64,000 nucleotides of DNA. Origin: Streptomyces griseocarneus (GTDB taxonomy: Bacteria; Actinomycetota; Actinomycetes; Streptomycetales; Streptomycetaceae). Every line of letters starts with the position of its first letter. Position 1 is the first letter of the stretch. The stretch lies in assembly GCA_003674045.1 (NCBI GenBank), contig PENC01000002.1, positions 806,001 to 870,000 on the forward strand, given 5' to 3'. Position numbers and translations under genes: made by a program. The notes beneath the pieces are model-generated. The model ran no database searches. It saw only the letters and a program-made list of their open reading frames with translations, and was not told the origin of the DNA. Shown piece after piece: positions 1 through 7,490 of the stretch.

Positions 1-1
1 C

Positions 2-823
2 TCCAATCTCACCTCGCACGGCGGATTCCTGCCGAACGGCCCGGGAGCAATCCTCACCGGTGTCCTGATGGTCGTCTTCTCCTTCATGGGCAGCGAGATC
101 GTCACCCTCGCGGCCGGTGAGTCGGAGGACCCGCAGCGCGCGGTCACCAAGGCCACCAACAGCGTCATCTGGCGTATCGCGGTGTTCTACCTGGGCTCGA
201 TCTTCGTCGTGGTCTCCCTGCTGCCGTGGGACTCCAAGGAGATCGCCGACAAGGGCAGCTACGTCGCCGCCCTCGACTCGATCGGCATCCCGCACGCGGG
301 CCAGGTCATGAACGTCATCGTGCTGACCGCCGTGCTGTCCTGCCTGAACTCGGGCCTCTACACCGCCTCCCGCATGGCCTTCTCGCTCGGGCAGCGCGGC
401 GACGCGCCGCGGGCCTTCGCCCGGGTCGGGAAGAAGGGCGTGCCGACGGCGGCGATTCTCGGCTCGGTCGTCTTCGGCTTCGTCTCGGTGCTCTTCAACT
501 ATGTGTGGCCCGACACCGTCTTCAAGTTCCTGCTGAACTCCTCCGGTGCCATCGCCCTCTTCGTCTGGCTGGTCATCTGCGTCACCCAGCTGAAGATGCG
601 CGGCATCATCCTGCGCGAGCGGCCGGAGAAGCTCGTCGTGAAGATGTGGCTCTTCCCGTATCTGACCTGGGCGACCATCGGCATGATCACCTTCGTCATC
701 GGCTACATGTTCTACGACGGCGGTGACAACCGCACCCAGGTGCTGCTCTCGACGCTGATCGCGCTGGTCGTCGTGGCCATCGGCCTCGTCCTGAACCGCC
801 GCAGGCACCTGGTCAAGCAGTAA
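2..823 (+). CDS. amino acid permease (APC superfamily), 3' part
   Basis: The reading frame is open from the first bases of the window, so the start lies upstream and only about the last 273 residues are present. The visible part begins in a periplasmic-loop region (SNLTSHGGFLPNG) that aligns directly with the same loop of the two downstream permeases, followed by the conserved VTLAAGESEDP segment and about six hydrophobic helices. It should be a secondary transporter importing an amino acid (AAT/GABA-permease type) across the cytoplasmic membrane; the substrate cannot be read from sequence. It is followed by a strong hairpin shared with the convergent bioY gene. It is one of three tandem paralogues within 5 kb. 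Confidence 0.9.
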   Translation, partial: SNLTSHGGFLPNGPGAILTGVLMVVFSFMGSEIVTLAAGESEDPQRAVTKATNSVIWRIAVFYLGSIFVVVSLLPWDSKEIADKGSYVAALDSIGIPHAGQVMNVIVLTAVLSCLNSGLYTASRMAFSLGQRGDAPRAFARVGKKGVPTAAILGSVVFGFVSVLFNYVWPDTVFKFLLNSSGAIALFVWLVICVTQLKMRGIILRERPEKLVVKMWLFPYLTWATIGMITFVIGYMFYDGGDNRTQVLLSTLIALVVVAIGLVLNRRRHLVKQ

Positions 824-870
824 CGGCGACCCGTATATCCCGTATATACGGACGACGCATATATACGTAA

Positions 871-900
871 GGGGCCCGCACCGGGGAAGGTGCGGGCCCC
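871..900. terminator. bidirectional hairpin terminator between permease and bioY
   Basis: A perfect 12-bp stem (ggggcccgcacc / ggtgcgggcccc) with a 6-nt loop lies between two convergent genes. It can serve both. Confidence 0.8.
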
Positions 901-917
901 TTACGCATGCGGAGGAC

Positions 918-1517
918 TCAGCCGCGGCGGCCGAGCAGCTTCCAGGCCGCCGGGAGCGCGCCCATGGCGAGTGCCGCCTTGAGCGCGTCGCCGATGAGGA
1001 ACGGGGTCAGGCCCGCGGCGACCGCGTCGGTCAGCGAGAGGTGGGCGGACAGCGCGAGGTAGGGGACGCCGACCGCGTAGACGACCGCGGTGCCCAGGGC
1101 CATGGTGCCCGCGGTGCGCAGCGGGGAGCGGTCCGCGCCCCGGCGGGCGAGGGTGCCCACGACGGTGGCGGCCAGCATCATGCCGAGCACGTAGCCGAAG
1201 GAGGCGAAGCCCGCGCCGGACCGGCCGTCGGCGAACCACGGCATTCCGGCCATGCCGGCCAGGGCGTAGAGGGCCAGGGAGAGGAAGCCGCGGCGGGCGC
1301 CGAGGGAGGTGCCGACGAGGAGGGCGGCGAAGGTCTGGCCGGTGACCGGGACCGGCGAGCCCGGGACCGGGACGGCGATCTGGGCGGTGACACCGGTGAG
1401 CACCGCGCCGCCGAGGACGAGGGCGGCGTCCCGGACGACGGCTCCCACTCCGGCCCGGGCGGGGAGCAGATCGGCGAGGACCGTACCGGTCCGGGTTACT
1501 GGGGCAGCGGTGGCCAT
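918..1517 (-). CDS. bioY: biotin transporter BioY (S component)
   Basis: The protein of 199 residues has about six hydrophobic helices and the BioY signature region (PVPVTGQTFAALL, then GARRGFLSLALYALAG and a GRSGAGFASFGYVLG block). BioY is the membrane-embedded substrate-binding component of ECF-type biotin importers and can pair with a shared or dedicated energising module; no bioM/bioN genes are adjacent. I place the start at the internal ATG (MATAAP...) because a GGGAG ribosome site lies 6-7 nt before it; the frame is open to 1604 but no ribosome site supports that start. The gene is convergent with the upstream permease and divergent from the next one. Confidence 0.9.
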   Translation of the reverse strand: MATAAPVTRTGTVLADLLPARAGVGAVVRDAALVLGGAVLTGVTAQIAVPVPGSPVPVTGQTFAALLVGTSLGARRGFLSLALYALAGMAGMPWFADGRSGAGFASFGYVLGMMLAATVVGTLARRGADRSPLRTAGTMALGTAVVYAVGVPYLALSAHLSLTDAVAAGLTPFLIGDALKAALAMGALPAAWKLLGRRG

Positions 1518-1746
1518 CGGTACTCCCGGTGACGAAGTGGAAGGTGGGGGGACGCGACGACGGTAATCGAGGGAATCCGCGCCGGCAGGGTGCGACGGCG
1601 ACAAAGGCGGGCCGCCCTGCTTTGGAGAGTTCCGAGCGGCGGTATCACGGGTGGGCGCTGATATGCGCGCGTTTCCCCGGAAAACACGCCCGCGTATCCC
1701 GGGGCGCCGCCGCGCGTGCGTTTCCGGGGGACGTTCCCGTCCCGCA

Positions 1747-1762
1747 CGTGATGCTTCTCACG
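1747..1762. promoter_or_regulatory. inverted repeat in the bioY / permease divergent spacer
   Basis: The 370-nt spacer 1518-1887 must hold promoters for bioY and the second permease. Within it CGTGA-N6-TCACG is a perfect 5-bp dyad 125 nt before the permease start. It resembles an operator but I cannot name the regulator. Nothing else in the spacer looks like a gene. Confidence 0.3.
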
Positions 1763-1887
1763 ACGGACCGGCGGAGCTTGGCGTCGGCGGGCCGCTCGGG
1801 AGAATCTGGGATATCTTCCTGGCCTTTTTGTGCCCCTTGTGAGTTCTCTTGTGAGCCCGGCACCGAATTCGAGAGTACGAGCTGCCC

Positions 1888-3273
1888 ATGCCTGAAGCAC
1901 CGCCTGCCGCAGCACCCCTGGGCAGCGAGAAAGAGCCCCTGTCGGCGGGCCTGAAGCAGCGGCATCTGACGATGCTGGGGCTCGGCGGGGTGATCGGGGC
2001 GGGCCTGTTCGTCGGCTCCGGCGCCGGGATCTCCGTGGCGGGGCCCGGGATCATCGTGTCGTATCTGATCGCCGGTGCGCTGGCGATGCTGGTGATGCGG
2101 ATGCTCGGCGAGATGTCGGCCGCGATGCCCGCGTCGGGTGCCTTCTCCGTGCACGCCGAGCGCGCGCTGGGCCGGTGGGCCGGGTTCACGGTCGGCTGGC
2201 TCTACTGGTTCCTGCTGGTCGTCGTGCTCGCCGTGGAGGCGACGGGCGCCGCGCAGATCGCGAACGGCTGGGCGCCGTCGGTGCCGCAGTGGGCCTGGGT
2301 GCTGATCTTCATGGTGGTCTTCACCGGTGCCAATCTCGCCGCGGTGAAGAACTTCGGCGAGTTCGAGTTCTGGTTCGCGACGCTGAAGGTCGGCGCGATC
2401 GTCCTGTTCCTGGCGCTCAGCCTGCTGGCGATCTTCGGGCTGCTGCCGGACACCGAGGCGGTGGGCCTGAGCAACCTCACCGGCCAGGGCGGCTTCCTGC
2501 CCAACGGCGTCAGCGGCGTGATCTCCGGTGTGCTCGCCGTCGTCTTCGCCTTCGGCGGCCTGGAGGTCGTGACGATCGCCGCCGCCGAGTCGGAGGACCC
2601 GGCGCGCGCGGTGGGGCGTGCGGTGCGCAGCGCGGTGTGGCGCATCCTCTTCTTCTACGTGGGCTCGATGCTCGTCATCGTCACCCTGCTGCCGTGGTCG
2701 TCGATGCAGCCGGGGAAGAGCCCGTACGTGGCGGTCCTGGACCACATCGGGGTGCCGGGGGCCGGGCAGATCATGAACATCGTGGTCTTCGTGGCGCTGC
2801 TGTCCGCGCTGAACGCGAACCTCTACGGCTCCTCCCGGATGGTCTTCTCGCTGGCCGAGCGGGGCGAGGCGCCGCGCTCGCTGCTCAAGGTCTCGGGCGG
2901 GGTGCCGCGCCGGGCGGTCCTGGCCTCGGTGGCCTTCGGCTTCGCCTCGGTCATATTGAACCTGGAGTGGCCGGACTCGATCTTCCGCTACCTGCTGAAC
3001 GCGGTCGGGGCCGTGCTCCTCTTCGTCTGGGGCCTGATCGCGGCCTCGCAGCTGCGGCTGCGGCGGCGCATCGAGCAGGAGATGCCGGAGCGGCTGGCTC
3101 TGCGGATGTGGGCGTTCCCGTATCTGACGTGGGTGGCACTGGCGGGGATGGGTGCCGTTCTCGTCCTCATGCTCACGGACTCGGGGGCGCGCCCGCAGCT
3201 TCTGTGGTCGGCGGGGGCGACGGCTGCGGTTCTTCTGGTGGCGTGGGTTCGGGAGCTCCGTCTCAAGAAGTGA
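1888..3273 (+). CDS. amino acid permease (APC superfamily)
   Basis: A full-length 461-residue permease with about 12 hydrophobic segments. The N-terminus carries the APC hallmark LKQRHLTMLGLGGVIGAGLF, where the unwound first helix binds the amino acid backbone, and the helix 3 region reads MRMLGEMSAAMPASGAFS. Length and order fit the AAT family (GABA, asparagine, proline, aromatic amino acid permeases); the substrate is not resolvable. It is the middle member of three paralogues and is followed by its own terminator, so it is probably a single transcription unit. No strong ribosome site precedes the ATG, but the homologous N-terminus starts here. Confidence 0.92.
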   Translation: MPEAPPAAAPLGSEKEPLSAGLKQRHLTMLGLGGVIGAGLFVGSGAGISVAGPGIIVSYLIAGALAMLVMRMLGEMSAAMPASGAFSVHAERALGRWAGFTVGWLYWFLLVVVLAVEATGAAQIANGWAPSVPQWAWVLIFMVVFTGANLAAVKNFGEFEFWFATLKVGAIVLFLALSLLAIFGLLPDTEAVGLSNLTGQGGFLPNGVSGVISGVLAVVFAFGGLEVVTIAAAESEDPARAVGRAVRSAVWRILFFYVGSMLVIVTLLPWSSMQPGKSPYVAVLDHIGVPGAGQIMNIVVFVALLSALNANLYGSSRMVFSLAERGEAPRSLLKVSGGVPRRAVLASVAFGFASVILNLEWPDSIFRYLLNAVGAVLLFVWGLIAASQLRLRRRIEQEMPERLALRMWAFPYLTWVALAGMGAVLVLMLTDSGARPQLLWSAGATAAVLLVAWVRELRLKK

Positions 3274-3286
3274 CCGTCGCTCGGTG

Positions 3287-3330
3287 GAGGGGGTCCGGGG
3301 GCTTCGCCCCCTGGACCCCTTTCTGTTTTC
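3287..3330 (+). terminator. rho-independent terminator after permease 2
   Basis: A GC-rich hairpin (ggggtcc..gggggc, ttc, gcccccuggacccc) with one bulge is followed by a T-rich stretch (ttctgtttt). Confidence 0.75.
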
Positions 3331-3442
3331 CGCCCGGGGAAACGACCCCGTGGCGTGATCACGCCGGGCCGGGAACGGAGGCGTTTCGTCCGGTCCGGCC
3401 GGGATATGGGTTGCTTCAGGAGACACCTGTCATGCACAGTCA

Positions 3443-3479
3443 GTGACATTGCCGTCTGGATATCGGACAGCAATGTCAC
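3443..3479. promoter_or_regulatory. 37-bp near-perfect palindrome upstream of permease 3
   Basis: GTGACATTGC at 3443-3452 is exactly repeated in reverse complement at 3470-3479. The inner part (CnGTC..GAC) keeps partial symmetry around a central GATATC. It lies 75 nt before the permease start in the 280-nt spacer, where an operator or an RNA stem would act. The regulator is unknown. Confidence 0.6.
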
Positions 3480-3553
3480 AACGGTTGTCCTGGGCGAACA
3501 TGGCCTTCACACTGAGGCAACTTTCCGCTCTCACCCCACGGGAATCACACGAC

Positions 3554-5014
3554 ATGACTCGGATACCTGCGGCCTCCTCCGCGCCACCGCGCGATGACGG
3601 GGCCCCCGGCCAGGCACCGGGCGACAAGGACCTGTCGCACGGGCTCAAGCAGCGCCATCTGTCGATGATCGCCCTCGGCGGTGTCATCGGCGCCGGTCTC
3701 TTCGTCGGCTCGGGCGCGGGCATCGCCGCGGCGGGTCCGGGCATCGTGCTCGCCTACGCGGCCTCCGGCCTGCTGGTGATGCTCGTGATGCGGATGCTCG
3801 GCGAGATGGCCGCGGCCAACCCCGCCTCGGGCACCTTCTCCGTGCACGCCGAGCGGTCGCTGGGTCCGTGGGCCGGCTTCACCGTCGGCTGGATGTTCTG
3901 GGTGGAGCTGTGCGTCGGCATCGCCGTGGAGGCGATCGGCGCGGCCCACATCATGGTCTCCTGGTTCCCCTCCACCCCCTCGTGGATGTGGGTGCTGATC
4001 TTCATGGCCGTCTTCTGCGGCACCAACCTGGCGGCGGTCAGCAACTTCGGCGAGTTCGAGTTCTGGTTCGCCGCGCTCAAGGTCGGTGCCATCGGCCTCT
4101 TCCTGGTGCTGGGCCTGCTGGCCATCCTGGGTGTGCTGCCCGGCACCTCGGCGCCCGGCAGCGACAATCTGACCGGCCACGGCGGCTTCCTTCCCAGCGG
4201 CACCGACGGCCTCGCCGCGGGCCTGCTCGCCTCGGTCTTCGCCTACGGCGGCCTGGAGACGGTGACGATCGCGGCCGCCGAGTCCGAGCAGCCGGTCCGG
4301 GGCGTCGCCAAGGCCGTGCGCACGGCGATGTGGCGCATCGCGCTGTTCTACGTGGGCTCGATGCTGGTGGTCGTCACGCTGATTCCGTGGGACGACAAGT
4401 CGATCACCGAGAGCGGTCCCTACGTCGCCGTCCTGAACCACCTGGACATCCCCGCGGCCGGGCAGATCATGAACGTGATCGTGCTGATCGCGCTGCTCTC
4501 CGCGATGAACGCCAACATCTACGGCGCCTCCCGGATGTCGTACTCCCTGGTGCAGCGCGGCGAGGGCCCCCGCTTCCTGGGCAAGGTCAGCGGCGGTGTG
4601 CCCCGGCTGACCGTGCTGGCCTCCTCCGCCTTCGGCTTCTTCGCGGTGCTGCTGAGCTACTGGTGGCCGGACACCGTCTTCAAGTGGCTCCTCTACATGA
4701 CGGGCGCGGCCGTGCTCGTGGTGTGGGGCTTCATCGCCGTCACCCAGCTGAAGATGCGCCGCACGCTGGAGCGCGAGGCACCCGACCGGCTCGTGGTGCG
4801 CATGTGGTGGTTCCCCTACATCACCGTCGTGGCCCTGGTCGGAATCCTCGCCACCCTGGCGCTGATGCTGCGCGAGCAGGACACCCGTGTCCAGCTCTAC
4901 TCCACGGCCGGGCTCACCCTGGCCCTCGCCGCCGTCGGCTACGCGCGGCAGCGCGTCGTGGCGAAAAGGAAGCGGCTGATCCCCGCCCAGGCGGACGAGT
5001 CGGCCGGAAGCTGA
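3554..5014 (+). CDS. amino acid permease (APC superfamily)
   Basis: A third full-length permease of 486 residues, closely similar to the one at 1888 (LKQRHLSMIALGGVIGAGLF; MRMLGEMAAANPASGTFS; shared loop SDNLTGHGGFLPSG). I start it at ATG 3554, which gives a short polar N-terminus like its paralogues; the frame stays open to a GTG at 3443, but that codon lies inside the large palindrome and adds an atypical 37-residue extension. It has its own strong terminator, so it is likely monocistronic and separately regulated from its neighbours. Function is amino acid/proton symport by family; substrate unknown. Confidence 0.92.
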   Translation: MTRIPAASSAPPRDDGAPGQAPGDKDLSHGLKQRHLSMIALGGVIGAGLFVGSGAGIAAAGPGIVLAYAASGLLVMLVMRMLGEMAAANPASGTFSVHAERSLGPWAGFTVGWMFWVELCVGIAVEAIGAAHIMVSWFPSTPSWMWVLIFMAVFCGTNLAAVSNFGEFEFWFAALKVGAIGLFLVLGLLAILGVLPGTSAPGSDNLTGHGGFLPSGTDGLAAGLLASVFAYGGLETVTIAAAESEQPVRGVAKAVRTAMWRIALFYVGSMLVVVTLIPWDDKSITESGPYVAVLNHLDIPAAGQIMNVIVLIALLSAMNANIYGASRMSYSLVQRGEGPRFLGKVSGGVPRLTVLASSAFGFFAVLLSYWWPDTVFKWLLYMTGAAVLVVWGFIAVTQLKMRRTLEREAPDRLVVRMWWFPYITVVALVGILATLALMLREQDTRVQLYSTAGLTLALAAVGYARQRVVAKRKRLIPAQADESAGS

Positions 5015-5038
5015 CGCTCCACCACCACCCGTGCGGAA

Positions 5039-5079
5039 GAGGCGGGGTAGGTCCTGATCTTCAGGACCTACCCCGCCTC
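5039..5079 (+). terminator. rho-independent terminator after permease 3
   Basis: A perfect 19-bp stem with a 3-nt loop (left arm 5039-5057, right arm 5061-5079), followed by a short T-run. Confidence 0.9.
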
Positions 5080-5142
5080 CGTCTTTGGACGGAAGCCCAC
5101 CCCCTTCACCGCTTTTCTTCATCACTTGCTGATAGCGTCTAC

Positions 5143-5159
5143 CTGCAAGTTAATTGCAA
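5143..5159 (+). promoter_or_regulatory. Nur (nickel-uptake regulator) box of sodF
   Basis: CTGCAA-GTTAA-TTGCAA matches the Streptomyces Nur operator TTGCAA-N5-TTGCAA with one mismatch. It lies 22-38 nt before the sodF start. In S. coelicolor nickel-bound Nur represses sodF while the nickel enzyme SodN takes over; the same control is inferred here. Confidence 0.85.
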
Positions 5160-5180
5160 TAAGCAGTCGGAGGGCTCGGC

Positions 5181-5822
5181 ATGGCCATCTACACACTTCC
5201 TGAACTCCCCTACGATTACGCGGCGCTGCAGCCGGTCATCGATGCGAAGATCATCGAGCTGCACCACGACAAGCACCACGCCGCGTACGTCAAGGGCGCC
5301 AACGACACGCTGGAGCAGCTCGCCGAGGCCCGCGACAAGGACCAGTGGGGTGCGATCAACGGCCTGGAGAAGAACCTGGCCTTCCACCTCTCCGGCCACA
5401 TCCTGCACAGCATCTACTGGCAGAACATGTCCGGCGAGGGCGGCGGCGAGCCCCTCGACAAGGACGGCGTGGGCGAGCTCGCCGACGCCATCGCCGAGTC
5501 CTTCGGCTCCTTCGAGAAGTTCAAGGCCCAGCTGACCAAGGCGTCGGCCACCACGCAGGGCTCGGGCTGGGGCGTCCTCGCCTACGAGCCGCTCAGCGGC
5601 CGCCTGATCGTCGAGCAGGTCTACGACCACCAGGGCAACGTCGGCCAGGGCTCCACGCCGATCCTGGTCTTCGACGCCTGGGAGCACGCGTTCTACCTTC
5701 AGTACAAGAACCAGAAGGTGGACTTCATCGACGCCATGTGGGCCGTCGTCAACTGGCAGGACGTCGCGAAGCGCTACGCGGCGGCCAAGGAGCGCGGCAA
5801 CGCGCTTCTGCTGGCGCCGTAA
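5181..5822 (+). CDS. sodF: superoxide dismutase, Fe/Zn (Fe-Mn family)
   Basis: A 213-residue Fe/Mn-family superoxide dismutase that converts superoxide to peroxide and oxygen in the cytoplasm. The metal ligands are visible: His in LHHDKHH near residue 27, His in LSGHILHS near 75, and Asp and His in [10 protein letters not shown] near 160-164; the N-terminal start [11 protein letters not shown] is typical. GGAGGG lies 6 nt before ATG. The upstream Nur box identifies it as the nickel-repressed sodF type rather than an unregulated MnSOD, although metal use cannot be proven from sequence. The gene stands alone behind the permease terminator. Confidence 0.95.
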   Translation: MAIYTLPELPYDYAALQPVIDAKIIELHHDKHHAAYVKGANDTLEQLAEARDKDQWGAINGLEKNLAFHLSGHILHSIYWQNMSGEGGGEPLDKDGVGELADAIAESFGSFEKFKAQLTKASATTQGSGWGVLAYEPLSGRLIVEQVYDHQGNVGQGSTPILVFDAWEHAFYLQYKNQKVDFIDAMWAVVNWQDVAKRYAAAKERGNALLLAP

Positions 5823-5966
5823 CCCCTGATCGTCCTGCTCGTGATCGTCTTCTCACCCTTCACGTAGCGGGCGAGGCCGAGCCCCCGTGCGCCACCCGTG
5901 CGGGGGTTCTGCCCTGTTCAGGGCGCGGCGCCGTTGTCGCCTGCGGCGAGAGTGGCCTGCGGCCAC

Positions 5967-6018
5967 GTCCTCAAACGCCGGACGGGCTGAATTTCCAGCC
6001 CGTCCGGCGTTTGAGGAC
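5967..6018. repeat. long hairpin repeat (CAAACGCCGGACGGGCTG type)
   Basis: Two perfect 23-nt inverted arms (5967-5989 and 5996-6018) separated by a 6-nt loop lie between the convergent sodF and hypothetical gene, where they can terminate both transcripts. Hairpins of this exact type are common between genes in Streptomyces genomes. The rest of the 222-nt spacer holds only a smaller hairpin (gtggcc-tgc-ggccac, 5952-5966). Confidence 0.85.
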
Positions 6019-6044
6019 AACGCGGCGAAGCCGTGTTGAAGCCA

Positions 6045-6671
6045 CTACACGTGCCCGAACGCCTCACCGGTCACCGTGAATTCGCGGGCCAGGCCCGTTT
6101 CGTGGAGGCGGCCCAAGGGCGCGAAAGGCAGAGCGTACGCGGAGCCGCCGCGGCAGAAGGTCCAGCTGCGGTGGACCGCGAAGCGGTAGTCGACGGCCGT
6201 GCCGCCCTCCGCGTCCACGCGTACCGTGCCGGTCAGCCGGTAGTCGACGCCGCGCAGGGCGAGCCACCAGTCGATGCCCGCGCGCCGGGTGATCGCCACG
6301 CCGCGCCAGCCGCTGTCGGCCGGGTAGGCGGCCGGCCCGCGGGGCCCCTCGCGCCAGCGCGCGAGCGCCTCCGCGCGCCAGCGGTCCAGCTGTGCCCGCG
6401 CGGCGGACCGTACCCCCGGAAGGGCGAGCAGCCGGTCGGCGTCCACCCGGTAGGCGGTACCGTCACCCCGCAGGTAGTGCCGGAGCGTACCGGCCGTCTG
6501 CCGCAGGCCCAGCGCGCTCCACAGCGGCGGCAGTGCCCGGCAGGCGGTCCGCAGCAGCAGGTCGTACGGGCGCACGGGCAGCTCCGCGAAACGGGTGTGC
6601 CCGCCCGGCGGCTCGGTGTCCTCCCGGCCGCCCGCGCGGCCGAGCGGCCGGGAGAGGTCCGTCTTGCCCAT
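6045..6671 (-). CDS. hypothetical protein
   Basis: A 208-residue soluble protein with no family I recognise. It lacks a signal peptide and membrane segments. It is rich in Arg and Trp, and the C-terminal half (DYRLTGTVRVDAEGGTAVDY, then RSWTFCRGGSAYALPF) reads like beta-strands. Codon use is typical of the genome, which supports it as a real gene. No clear ribosome site precedes the ATG, so the start is uncertain. It is read away from sodF and lies downstream of the DsbA-like gene on the same strand with a 59-nt gap, so the two may be co-transcribed. Confidence 0.65.
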   Translation of the reverse strand: MGKTDLSRPLGRAGGREDTEPPGGHTRFAELPVRPYDLLLRTACRALPPLWSALGLRQTAGTLRHYLRGDGTAYRVDADRLLALPGVRSAARAQLDRWRAEALARWREGPRGPAAYPADSGWRGVAITRRAGIDWWLALRGVDYRLTGTVRVDAEGGTAVDYRFAVHRSWTFCRGGSAYALPFAPLGRLHETGLAREFTVTGEAFGHV

Positions 6672-6730
6672 ACCCGGACATTAAGGGACCCGGTCCTCGG
6701 CCGCCCGCCGAATGGCCTTCGGTACCGCCG

Positions 6731-7375
6731 TCAGTCGAAGATCGGCCCCTGCGTACGCGTCCGCTTGATCTCGTAGAAGCCCGGCGTCGAGGCCACCAGC
6801 AGCGTGCCGTCCCACAGCCTGGCCGCCGCCTCGCCCTTGGGGGCGGGGGTGACGACGGGGCCGAAGAAGGCGACCTCCGTGCCGTCCGGGCCGGGCACCG
6901 AGATCACCGGGGTGCCGACGTCCTGGCCCACCCGGTCGATGCCCTCCTTGTGGGAGGCGCGCAGCTGCTTGTCGTACTCCTCCGAGACGGCGGCGTCGAC
7001 CAGCGAGGCCGGCAGACCGGCGTCCTCCAGGGCACCGACCAGGGTCTCGCGGGTACGCGACTCCCCCTGATTGTGCAGCCGGGTGCCGATCGCGGTGTAG
7101 AAACGGCCGAGCGCCTCCTGGCCGTGCTGCTGCTCGACGGCGATGGCGACGCGCACCGGCCACCAGGACGAGCCGCCGGGGCGCATCGACTCGACGTACT
7201 CCTCCGGGAGCTCGTCGAGCCTGTTCTCGTTGAGGACGGCCAGGCTCATCACATGCCAGCGCACCTCGACCGGCCGGACCTTCTCGACCTCCAGCATCCA
7301 GCGCGAGGTCATCCAGGCCCAGGGGCAGACGGGGTCGAACCAGAAGTCCGCGACGGTCTTGTCGGGAGCGGTCAC
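6731..7375 (-). CDS. DsbA-fold mycothiol-dependent nitroreductase homologue (Rv2466c-like)
   Basis: A 214-residue DsbA-like thioredoxin-fold protein whose sequence closely follows M. tuberculosis Rv2466c (KTVADFWFDPVCPWAW, HVMSLAVLNENR, RLHNQGESR, DVGTPVISV, EIKRTRT). Rv2466c is a mycothiol-dependent reductase of oxidative defence that activates some nitro-prodrugs. Here the active site is CPWA instead of CPWC, so the resolving cysteine is missing and only a monothiol mechanism is possible. I choose the internal GTG at 7375 because GGAGGAG precedes it by 7-8 nt; an ATG at 7399 in the same frame has no ribosome site. It is divergent from pepN across a short spacer that must hold both promoters. 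Confidence 0.88.
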   Translation of the reverse strand: MTAPDKTVADFWFDPVCPWAWMTSRWMLEVEKVRPVEVRWHVMSLAVLNENRLDELPEEYVESMRPGGSSWWPVRVAIAVEQQHGQEALGRFYTAIGTRLHNQGESRTRETLVGALEDAGLPASLVDAAVSEEYDKQLRASHKEGIDRVGQDVGTPVISVPGPDGTEVAFFGPVVTPAPKGEAAARLWDGTLLVASTPGFYEIKRTRTQGPIFD

Positions 7376-7490
7376 GCGAATCTCCTCCAGTGAGCTCATA
7401 CGAGCTGATCAGTGAGGGATTCAACAACGCTGCCCGTGCCATGATTCCTGGTGTTGTCCGAGATCCGAGACGAAGCCCGAGGGAGCACCC

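Noticed and set aside
840..851. ccgtatatacgg palindrome with nearby gtatata repeats
   Set aside because: It lies between the 3' ends of two convergent genes, where an operator makes little sense; probably A/T-rich terminator-associated sequence.
3443..3479. GlnR nitrogen-regulator box
   Set aside because: GTGAC fits a half-site, but the second half (GnAAC at 6-nt spacing) is missing on both strands, so I left the regulator unnamed.
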